A stretch of DNA of 64,000 nt. Origin: Phycisphaerales bacterium. Its GTDB lineage: Bacteria > Planctomycetota > Phycisphaerae > UBA1845 > UTPLA1. Positions 50,403-57,846 of the stretch are shown here, one piece after another. The stretch is taken from assembly GCA_020639075.1 (NCBI GenBank), contig JACKHI010000001.1, forward strand, positions 1,488,001-1,552,000, in the 5' to 3' direction. The first letter of the stretch is position 1, and every line of letters begins with the position of its first letter. The position numbers and the translations under genes are program-made. The notes under the pieces were generated by a model that saw only the letters and a list, made by a program, of their open reading frames with translations, did no database searches and had not been told where the DNA came from.

Positions 50403-51110
50403 AACGAACCTCCATAAACGCGAATAACGGAAATACGCGTGCGCCGCGCAGGGAGGAGCCCGTCGATTTGAGTGAATTGTTCCTGTTAGGGATCAAGGAT
50501 TCGAGTGATCCAGGGGTCGAGGGGATTTGCAATATGGCGATTTCTAGATTGTGAAGTGCGGGGCCGCCGGGCAATTGGCGACGCGGGTCGTTGATGTGTG
50601 GGCGGACTGTATTGCTCGCCGCAGTCATTGCACTAGCGGGCGAGCCGACAAGTGGCACCCGGCGCCGGCATCGTGGCGGCGTCGCATATTCCGTCTCTCT
50701 CGCGGAGTCGGCCAGTCCCGGGGCCGGCGGACTTGTGGAAAAAAAGGTCTATCGCCTCGGCGCTGGGCGCTACGGTGTGTGCCGGCGCCAACCGTCGCAC
50801 TCAGCGTCGATCCAAATCAAGAATCACCAGATCACAAACTCACCAGATCCCCGCCACGCGCAGCGCCGAACAAGGCACCTCAATGTCATGCTGCGCAATA
50901 GCAGACAACCCGATGCTTCGCCCGGTTCACGGGAATTTTGCACAATTTGCGCCATTTTGCGGGGGGGGCGGTTTCGGCGCAAAACGTTCCAACACCTTGC
51001 CCCGATGGGGCTTAACCCGCGCAAAGCCGAGCGCAAACAAATCGAACCCGAAGGCAACGCCACATGCCGCAACCAGAATAGCGCCCGCCGGTCCGCTGCG
51101 ACCTGCAACC
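50403..51110. other. Intergenic region, no gene recognised
   Basis: About 700 bp between the kinase and kynB. The open frames lack ribosome sites and read as Arg-rich noise, though one at 50591 starts with a hydrophobic stretch (RTVLLAAVIALAGEP). It holds an A-rich module at 50811-50845 similar to those at 36.5, 39.1 and 39.6 kb. The stretch 50617-50670 is a diverged copy of sequence at 40.84-40.89 kb. Confidence 0.4.
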
Positions 51111-51731
51111 TCACTCCAGCGTCCGCAACACCGCCCGCACCGGGCTTGCATCGAACCCCACGAGCTTCAGCGGCAGCGCGATCAGTTCGTACTTGCCCGG
51201 CTCGACATCTTTCAACACCAGCCCTTCGAGGATCGCCATGTCGCATTGCAGAAACATTTGGTGCGCAGGGAGGTCCTTCGACGTGAACAGATCGACACTG
51301 GGCGTATCCACACCGATCGTTCGCACGCCGCGCTGGTTCAGCCACGCGATCAGGTCCGGCTCCAGCGCCGCAAAGTCCTCGTTGAAATTCGTCGGATCCG
51401 GATAGGTCCCCGTCGCGATCAACACGCGCTCACACGTGATGACATCCTTCAAATGTTCCTTGCCGACGCGCGTGCCGCGCTCCACCTCCGCCTGCACGAC
51501 TTGGCACGGGCCGATGTAGAAATCCAGGTCCCGCTCGTGAATCGCCGGCGCATCCTTCCCGTAATGGTTCGGTCCATCGGCGTGCGCCCCGGCATGGACC
51601 GTCGAATGCAGCGTGGACAACGTGATGTTGTCCCCCTTCTGCATGTCGAGCAGAACCTCGCGAGAAGGCGGGGTATCACCAGGCCAGACGCGAAGGGATG
51701 CGGTGACCGCCGGCGTGATGTCATGGATCAT
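51111..51731 (-). CDS. kynB: Kynurenine formamidase (arylformamidase)
   Basis: A 206-residue cyclase-family metal hydrolase that converts N-formylkynurenine to kynurenine and formate. The N-terminus MIHDITPAVTASLRVWPGDT and the metal site HAGAHADGPNHY (residues about 46-57; His, His-x-Asp, His) match bacterial KynB, and length is typical (205-215). GGAG lies six bases before the ATG. It is 30 bp downstream of kynA and in the same direction, so kmo-kynA-kynB is one unit. The 3' half is duplicated at 42969-43274. Confidence 0.94.
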   Translation of the reverse strand: MIHDITPAVTASLRVWPGDTPPSREVLLDMQKGDNITLSTLHSTVHAGAHADGPNHYGKDAPAIHERDLDFYIGPCQVVQAEVERGTRVGKEHLKDVITCERVLIATGTYPDPTNFNEDFAALEPDLIAWLNQRGVRTIGVDTPSVDLFTSKDLPAHQMFLQCDMAILEGLVLKDVEPGKYELIALPLKLVGFDASPVRAVLRTLE

Positions 51732-51761
51732 ATGAAACTCCGCGTGGCCGACGCATCGACG

Positions 51762-52544
51762 TCATATCCGTGTGCGCGCCGCCCAAAGATCCGGAAAGAT
51801 CGGTTTGAACAACGAGCGCTTCAGGAATTCGACGCCCAGGCTGCCGCCGGTCCCCTGCTTATTGCCGATCGTCCGCTCCACCATCTTCACGTGCCGATAT
51901 CGCCACTCCTGCAAGCCTTCGTCGAAATCCATCATCAGTTCAAACAGAATCGCAACATCCGGGCGCGACGCGTACAGTCTGAGTATCTCGTCCTGCAACC
52001 GCTCGTCAGCCTGCGTGGATTCGCTGATCGACTTGTTCTTCAACTCCGCTGGAATCGTTACGCCGAGCGTTTCGAGATAATCGTAGAAGTGATCGACGAG
52101 CGACTTCTGATGCAGCCGCCTCTCCACGCGTTTGACGCCCTCGACGTCAGCCGCCGCCGGCTTCATCATCTCCTGCCGCTTGTTGCCAAGCGCGAATTCG
52201 AACTCCCTGAACTGAGCTGATTGGAATCCCGAACTCGTGTCCAGCCGATCACGAAAGCTGTTGAAGCTCATCGGTGTCATCGTCTCAAGTATGTCGAGCT
52301 GGCCGACGAGCGTCTTCATAATCGTCCGCACGCGCTGAAACGTCGCGATCGCACCGAACAGGTTCCCCGCCGACAGATCGCCGCACAACTTGTCGATCTC
52401 GTGAAGCGTCAGCTTGAACCAGAGCTCATACACCTGATGGATCACGATGAAGAGAAGCTCGTCGTGCTCCTCCGGATCCGACATCACTTGCTGCTGCTTC
52501 AGCAGCGCATCCAGTTTGAGATATTCGCCGTATGTCAATGCCAT
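51762..52544 (-). CDS. kynA: Tryptophan 2,3-dioxygenase
   Basis: A 260-residue haem dioxygenase that opens the indole ring of L-tryptophan to N-formylkynurenine. The substrate-pocket segment HDELLFIVIHQVYELWFKLT and the haem-ligand region RYRHVKMVERTIGNKQGTGG (His at about 217) are both intact. MTPMSFNSFRDRLDTSSGFQ is the conserved middle helix. It is slightly shorter than many bacterial forms (about 280). No clear ribosome site stands before the ATG. It lies between kmo (58 bp) and kynB (30 bp). Confidence 0.95.
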   Translation of the reverse strand: MALTYGEYLKLDALLKQQQVMSDPEEHDELLFIVIHQVYELWFKLTLHEIDKLCGDLSAGNLFGAIATFQRVRTIMKTLVGQLDILETMTPMSFNSFRDRLDTSSGFQSAQFREFEFALGNKRQEMMKPAAADVEGVKRVERRLHQKSLVDHFYDYLETLGVTIPAELKNKSISESTQADERLQDEILRLYASRPDVAILFELMMDFDEGLQEWRYRHVKMVERTIGNKQGTGGSLGVEFLKRSLFKPIFPDLWAARTRI

Positions 52545-52601
52545 GAGAGTATGTCCGATTCGTGGAAACGTCGCGCCGATCGCCTTTTCGCAGGCGCCGA
52601 T

Positions 52602-53942
52602 TCAGGAAAGCGCCCAGTATGCGCCGCCGACAATGAAGAGCACAAGCAGCGCAGCAAGCAGCCGGCCGACGCGCCGAATGACGCGATCCTGGTGGTTTGC
52701 ACGCCGAACCGTCTCCGCGTATGGGATCCGCGTGAAGCTCACCATTTCGTACGGCGGCAGGTACCAGTTCGGCAGCAGCCGATGCAGCAGCTTCTGCCGC
52801 TTCTTCTTCCTCAGAAACGCCGGATCGCCCACCTTGTCGCGCATCTCGATGAAGTTCTCGATCGCCAGATCCGCGATTGCATCCGCGTTCTCCTTACGTC
52901 GCTGAAAATACACGTCGAACGCCCGCGCCCGATCCCGCGGAAACTCCGCCAGGCACGCATTCAACTCCGTGCAATCCTCGAACGCAGCGTTCATCCCCTG
53001 CCCGTAGAACGGCACGACGGCGTGCGCCGCATCCCCCATCAATACGACTTTGTCTTTGTAATTCCACGGACCGCAACGAATCGTGCACAGCGAACTCGTC
53101 GGATTCTCGAAGTAATCCTCACGAAGCCGCGGCATCAGCGGAACCGAATCCGGGAACCACTTCTTGAAGTATGCCTCCACTTTGTCAGGCGTATCGATCG
53201 TGTCAAACCCGTGTGGACCGTCGAACGGCCAGAAGCACGTCACGGTATAAGACGCATCCGCGTTCGGCAGCGCGATCATCATGAAGCTCTTGCGCGGCCA
53301 GATGTGCAGCGCGTTCTTCTCCATGAGAAACGCGCCGTTCGGCCCTGGCGGAATGCAAAGCTCCTTGTAGCCGTGCTTGAGATAGGTCTGGCTGTAATCG
53401 AATCGATCGAGGCGCTGCATTCGATGACGCACGGCACTAAATGCGCCATCCGTACCGATGACCGCATCTCCGACGGCTGTCAGTTGACCGCCCTTGCCGT
53501 CGTCGAACGTCGCCGTCGGTGCGTCGAGGTCGACGTCAATGCAGCGATGATTGAAAAAAACGCGAACGTTTGGATATCGCCCGAGGGCATTGAGCAGTAT
53601 GCAGTTCAGACCGCCACGCGAGACGGAATTGATCGCCTGCCCTTTCTCCCCGTACGGCTGATAGGCGAGCGAGCCGTCGAGGTTGTGCATCATCCGCCCC
53701 GGCATCGGGACGGCCTCTTTCATCACTTCCTCGGCGACGCCGATCTCCTCCAGCGCGTGCAGGCCCCGGACCGACAACGCAAGGTTGATCGATCGCCCTG
53801 CGGATATGTCCGCCGTCCGCAGATCCGGCCGCTTTTCGTACAGCTCGACCTGGTAGCCCGCTTTGCCGAGATAGTTCGCCATCACGGCGCCGGCCAGGCC
53901 GGCGCCCGCGATGACGAACTTACATTCAGACGCCTGCTGCAT
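52602..53942 (-). CDS. kmo: Kynurenine 3-monooxygenase
   Basis: A 446-residue FAD monooxygenase that hydroxylates kynurenine to 3-hydroxykynurenine with NADPH and oxygen. The FAD-binding N-terminus is FVIAGAGLAGAVMANYLGKA; the second FAD motif is VVLMGDAAHAVVPFYGQGMNA. KMO-specific residues include ISAGRSINLALSVRG and YQPYGEKGQAINSVSR. The end has a membrane helix (LLAALLVLFIVGGAYWAL), as in eukaryotic KMO, so it is probably tethered to the membrane. GGGAG precedes the ATG at 53942. It starts 15 bp after the stop codon of the repetitive secreted protein and heads kmo-kynA-kynB. Confidence 0.95.
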   Translation of the reverse strand: MQQASECKFVIAGAGLAGAVMANYLGKAGYQVELYEKRPDLRTADISAGRSINLALSVRGLHALEEIGVAEEVMKEAVPMPGRMMHNLDGSLAYQPYGEKGQAINSVSRGGLNCILLNALGRYPNVRVFFNHRCIDVDLDAPTATFDDGKGGQLTAVGDAVIGTDGAFSAVRHRMQRLDRFDYSQTYLKHGYKELCIPPGPNGAFLMEKNALHIWPRKSFMMIALPNADASYTVTCFWPFDGPHGFDTIDTPDKVEAYFKKWFPDSVPLMPRLREDYFENPTSSLCTIRCGPWNYKDKVVLMGDAAHAVVPFYGQGMNAAFEDCTELNACLAEFPRDRARAFDVYFQRRKENADAIADLAIENFIEMRDKVGDPAFLRKKKRQKLLHRLLPNWYLPPYEMVSFTRIPYAETVRRANHQDRVIRRVGRLLAALLVLFIVGGAYWALS

Positions 53943-53957
53943 TCGCTCCCGCCTCGA

Positions 53958-56435
53958 TTACGGGCACTGAGCGATGCATCCCCAACCCACTTGCGTCCGA
54001 CATCCCGTCTGTCGAAGGGTCACTGCACCGTTCACGCTGCCGTCGATGCAGATATTAAGGTCATCCGGCGTCGCGTGACATCCCGTGACGAGAATTCGGC
54101 CGTTGAGGTCTCCGAATCCCCCGTTTGCATCGCCTTTCACGCGAATACAGCCGTCGAACTCGACCGCCGGAACGAATGCCGGTCCAAGCCCATTCACAAC
54201 GACGTTGCCGTTCGCGTTGAACGGCCCCGCGGAATCGTTGATGCTCAGCGATCCCCCGACCGCGATGCCGCCGAACTCAATGGAGGAGCCCGTCTGCGTC
54301 TCGCCGTTCACGACGACGCGCCCTTTGACTGTGCCGTCCACGTCGATGCGGCCCGTCGATTGAAGTTCCTCGCCGATCAACACCTGACCCAGCAAATCGC
54401 CGCCGATCTTGATCTTGCCGGCGCAATGCCCGAACGAGCCCGGCGTGCCCAACGAACCGACTGTGCCGAGGTTCTGTACCGTTCCGCCGACAATCAGATT
54501 CGCATTCGGTCCAAGATCGCCGAATCGCGCAACGAGGTAACCGTTGACGTCGCCCGCCACTTCGATCGTCCCGTCGATGTGGGCCGCTTCCGTCTCAATC
54601 ACACCCCAGTCGGCGATCGCATCGAAACTCGCGTGGCCGGACCACGTGCTGATATGCGTGCCGCCCAGCCAAAGATGACCCGTCGATGCGATGACGCCGC
54701 CGTTGATGAACTGCCCCGACCCGCCGCCGGCGAAGTCTGCGTAGCCCGCAACGCCCGCATGGTTCAGGTCAACGATGCCCGTGGACGAAATAATCGAACG
54801 ACACGAAACGTTCGCCTGATCGGCGACGCCGTCGAGAAACGTCAGGTAGCCTGCCATTTCGAATTCGCCAATCTCGCCACTGCCGATATCGACGGTACTG
54901 CTGGCGCCGCCCGGAGACAGGCCGAGCTTGCCGAACGTCAAATCCGCCGACGCCGTTACATCCTCACCGATGCTGACGTTCCCGCCGTTAAGGCCGCCCG
55001 TGATGGCGAATGTCCCCGAAACATCTTTTGCTACCCATATGAAGCTCTCCGCCAGCGCCCCTGCCGTCAGGCTGCCGGAGAGATTCCCTCCGATATCGAC
55101 GCTGGCATTCGCGATCTTGCCCGTCGAAATCGTCCCAGTCACGTCATCGCCGACGTCGACAAGGCCGCCGTCGATGGAATCCGAATCGATCGAGCCGTGA
55201 ACGTTGTGATCGACGATGATCTGGCCCTTGACCATGCCTTTGACGTGAATCTTGCCGAAGACGTCGCCGCCGAAACCTATCACACTATGGACGATGATGC
55301 TCCCCGACGTGCCGACATCGCCGCCGACATTGAGCTCGCCGTGCGAAAGCAGCGGGCCGACGCGGACCCAGAGCTGACCATTCATGTCGCCGTTGATGTC
55401 GATGACGCCGTCGATGTTGGAGTATTCCGCCTCGACAGCGCTGAACGGCTCCATGCTCTTGAACGACGCCGTTCCTGTGAACGTGTTATCCTGCCCGGTA
55501 GACACCCATACGTGCCCGGAGCTCGTAACGACTCCGCCGTTGATAATGCTGCCCGCTCCGCCGCCGCCGAGTTCAAGCGTGTTCTCTACGTTGTTGCCCG
55601 TCAGATTGACGACGCCGTTGGGACCCAGTTGGCCGGCGACGCGAACGCTGCAATCCGAGGGGACACCGTTGCCGAGGATCAATGTGCCGTCAAACTCCGT
55701 CGGAACGGCGAAACCGGCGTCAGCCAGATGCAGGTACGTGCCCGACATTCGCGGGATCTTGATCGTCGTCCCGGTCCCCGTGTCGCCGATGATCGTCAGA
55801 TCGGAATCAACGACTTTGCTGGTGATCGTAATATCACTCGCCTGGCTGCCACCGACGACGAACCAGCTGTCGGTCAGTCTGGCTGCCACAACGTCGCCAA
55901 GCAGATCGCCGAACATCGTGAAGTTGCCGTTGATTTCGCCGCCGACGCCGAACAAGCTTTGCTGCACGTATAGACCGCCGAGATCGCCGCTGATCATCCC
56001 GCCCTTGAAATTCGATCGCACGGCGGGAAGCGACGGCGCACGCAGATCGATCAGGCCGACAAGTTCCGCCGCCGGATTGAGGCCGTTGTCGAGCGATACA
56101 CCGAAACTCGCCGACGGTGACGTCGGTGCAATATCGAGGATGATCAGGTTTCCCGGCTCCTGCGTCTGCACATCCGTCACGACGACGTTCCAAGCCGAAT
56201 CACCCGTGATCAGCGTGACTGTCGGACTGTAGTCATCGATGAAGGTGTATGTGAAATCCACGCCCGCAATGGGATCCGTCGCCTGACTCCAACTCAGACA
56301 GACTTCCGTTGCGTTCGCCCCGTTCGACACGCACGTGGCCGCGTGTGCCGCCCGCTGGACGCCGGAGAATGCAAACGCCAACCCGGCGAGCATTGACGTC
56401 ATTGTGCGTTTGCAACTGATCGGTCGGTACATCAT
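53958..56435 (-). CDS. Large exported beta-repeat protein
   Basis: An 825-residue exported protein. AAGGAG stands five bases before the ATG at 56435 (a second ATG follows), and the signal peptide is TMTSMLAGLAFAFSGVQRAA. The body is a long run of short Gly/Asp/Val strands such as GGDVFGKIHVKGMVKGQIIV and SVDIGGNLSGSLTAGALAES, a pattern of parallel beta-helix or bactofilin-like solenoid. A block of about 270 residues occurs twice: VTSSGHVWVSTG...NIDGVIDINGDMNGQLWVRV, then IASTGHLWLGGT...HIDGTIEVAGDVNGYLVARF. No PEP-CTERM tail; the end is Cys-rich (CRTQVGWGCIAQCP). Only 15 bp separate it from kmo, though a functional link is not obvious. Confidence 0.7.
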   Translation of the reverse strand: MMYRPISCKRTMTSMLAGLAFAFSGVQRAAHAATCVSNGANATEVCLSWSQATDPIAGVDFTYTFIDDYSPTVTLITGDSAWNVVVTDVQTQEPGNLIILDIAPTSPSASFGVSLDNGLNPAAELVGLIDLRAPSLPAVRSNFKGGMISGDLGGLYVQQSLFGVGGEINGNFTMFGDLLGDVVAARLTDSWFVVGGSQASDITITSKVVDSDLTIIGDTGTGTTIKIPRMSGTYLHLADAGFAVPTEFDGTLILGNGVPSDCSVRVAGQLGPNGVVNLTGNNVENTLELGGGGAGSIINGGVVTSSGHVWVSTGQDNTFTGTASFKSMEPFSAVEAEYSNIDGVIDINGDMNGQLWVRVGPLLSHGELNVGGDVGTSGSIIVHSVIGFGGDVFGKIHVKGMVKGQIIVDHNVHGSIDSDSIDGGLVDVGDDVTGTISTGKIANASVDIGGNLSGSLTAGALAESFIWVAKDVSGTFAITGGLNGGNVSIGEDVTASADLTFGKLGLSPGGASSTVDIGSGEIGEFEMAGYLTFLDGVADQANVSCRSIISSTGIVDLNHAGVAGYADFAGGGSGQFINGGVIASTGHLWLGGTHISTWSGHASFDAIADWGVIETEAAHIDGTIEVAGDVNGYLVARFGDLGPNANLIVGGTVQNLGTVGSLGTPGSFGHCAGKIKIGGDLLGQVLIGEELQSTGRIDVDGTVKGRVVVNGETQTGSSIEFGGIAVGGSLSINDSAGPFNANGNVVVNGLGPAFVPAVEFDGCIRVKGDANGGFGDLNGRILVTGCHATPDDLNICIDGSVNGAVTLRQTGCRTQVGWGCIAQCP

Positions 56436-56726
56436 CGCTTCTCCTTCGGCCCGCAGTTTCCCCACGAGACCCGCTGTTATGCCCCCCAACCCATCACGCG
56501 CCCTGCAGTCCGCCCACGCGAACTGCGCCACGAGCGCACAGTCGTCTGCGAAAAATCAAATGAACGTTGAATCCGTTCTTCCCTGCATGGGATTATGTTG
56601 ATCGAATCAGAAAGTGACCAGCGCGATTTCGGAAATCACGAAGTCGATTCGCGAATTAGATGGAAGCCGGCTCTGCGGTGGGCGCTGCACACTTCCATAC
56701 GTCTGTCGTAGTGAGTCCACAGTCGT
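56436..56726. other. Intergenic region, nothing recognised
   Basis: This stretch of 291 bp between the repetitive protein and the P-loop protein gene has no credible ORF, strong promoter or terminator that I can see. Confidence 0.4.
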
Positions 56727-57434
56727 TTACGTTTGATGAAGACCGCCCGTCGCCTCGAACCAATCAACGATCTGCCTGCACGCCAAGTCGATATGCCCAT
56801 GCGAAATGTCGACTTCAAGCGTCTTCAAGCGGCTTGCCTTGACGGCGGTTCGCAGAGCGGATTGTTCCTCAATGAAAATGGAAAGATCGTTGTATTGCGA
56901 AGGGTTCATCGAGACCTTGAGACGTTCGGCCCGCGCCTGTTCGAATGACGCATCCTCGCGCGTTAATAAGACGAGCCGAAAGTTCAGCGTCGCCAACCGC
57001 TCCTCGAGCCACTCGAAGTTCATCGAGTTTTGATGCACACGCTGCTGATAGACTTGCGTCGAAATGTGAAACCGATCCACGATCCACGAATAGTATCGCT
57101 GCAACTCGAAGAGACGCATCCACGTTTGATACGTTTCCACGGCCTTGTCGGCTTCGTCCGGTGCGAAGTTAATCAACCCCCGCCCCCACGGTCTGTTCGT
57201 GAACCCGCACCATTCCGCGGAGACGATCGGCGAGTGATAACGGTACTTCCGCACACCGACAAATCGCGGATGCTCATTCAGCGCGAATGCAACGTCCGTT
57301 TTGTGCGTAAGCCGCGTGCCCTCGAGAATGATGTGCGGACACAGCTTCGCGCCCATGACGATGTCCTTTGGGATTTCGCCCGATAGCAGCGCACGCTGAA
57401 AGCGTGACGCAAGACGGTCCGGCGCGACTCGCAT
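56727..57434 (-). CDS. Thymidylate-kinase-like P-loop protein with altered Walker A
   Basis: A 235-residue protein with the feel of a thymidylate/deoxynucleoside kinase fold. The N-terminal strand and loop HIILEGTRLTHKTDVAFALN replaces the usual EGxxGxGKST with EGTRLTHKT, keeping Gly, Lys and Thr. VDRFHISTQVYQQRVH resembles the DRx-site of nucleoside kinases, and NFRLVLLTREDASFEQARAE the lid region. The final QSALRTAVKASRLKTLEVDI and QIVDWFEATGG match the typical last strand and helix. It is 16 bp after a small acidic gene on the same strand. Substrate is unknown; binding without catalysis is also possible given the altered loop. Confidence 0.5.
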   Translation of the reverse strand: MRVAPDRLASRFQRALLSGEIPKDIVMGAKLCPHIILEGTRLTHKTDVAFALNEHPRFVGVRKYRYHSPIVSAEWCGFTNRPWGRGLINFAPDEADKAVETYQTWMRLFELQRYYSWIVDRFHISTQVYQQRVHQNSMNFEWLEERLATLNFRLVLLTREDASFEQARAERLKVSMNPSQYNDLSIFIEEQSALRTAVKASRLKTLEVDISHGHIDLACRQIVDWFEATGGLHQT

Positions 57435-57450
57435 CGCGCTTGACTGTGAG

Positions 57451-57846
57451 TCAATCCGCAGCGCCCTCTCCGACGTCTCGTTCCGGATCGTTCATCCCTG
57501 ACCGCGGCTCCGCCTCATTCTCGATGCGCTGGGCCACGTGATCGTAGATCGTCGCCAATAACCCGAGAAACGGAAAGCCCTTTCGAACGAATGGCGGAGG
57601 CCCCAATCGCTTCAATGCCGGCTCCACGCGCTCGACAGGTCCGTCGCTCAGCGAACTCAGCGACTCGCGCGCCGAATAGAAAATCGACGAATCGTCCGCA
57701 ATGTCCGCAACATCTGCGATGGCATCATGCGCTGACTCCGTCTCGACAGGCTCGTCCGAATATGAGCTTTCAAGCTCGATGGAGTCATCAAATTCGCCTG
57801 AGTCCGGCGGCACATCCTCAAATTCCCGGAAGTCTCGATCGCTCAT
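57451..57846 (-). CDS. Small acidic protein, hypothetical
   Basis: A 131-residue acidic protein. The first 75 residues are almost all Asp, Glu and Ser (FEDVPPDSGEFDDSIELESS) and likely disordered. The second part has one ordered hydrophobic segment (PPPFVRKGFPFLGLLATIYD). It overlaps the SNF2 gene by four bases (ATGA, 57843-57846), so it is translationally coupled to the helicase, and the P-loop gene follows after 16 bp. No family recognised. Confidence 0.55.
   Translation of the reverse strand: MSDRDFREFEDVPPDSGEFDDSIELESSYSDEPVETESAHDAIADVADIADDSSIFYSARESLSSLSDGPVERVEPALKRLGPPPFVRKGFPFLGLLATIYDHVAQRIENEAEPRSGMNDPERDVGEGAAD

Noticed and set aside
50591..51286. ORF with a hydrophobic start near 50.6 kb
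   Set aside because: It runs into the 3' end of kynB on the opposite strand and turns Arg-rich; no ribosome site or homology.
52221..55973. Plus-strand ORF of 1250 codons
   Set aside because: It lies opposite kynA, kmo and the repetitive secreted protein, has no family motif or ribosome site, and is explained by the GC-rich third-position bias of the real genes.
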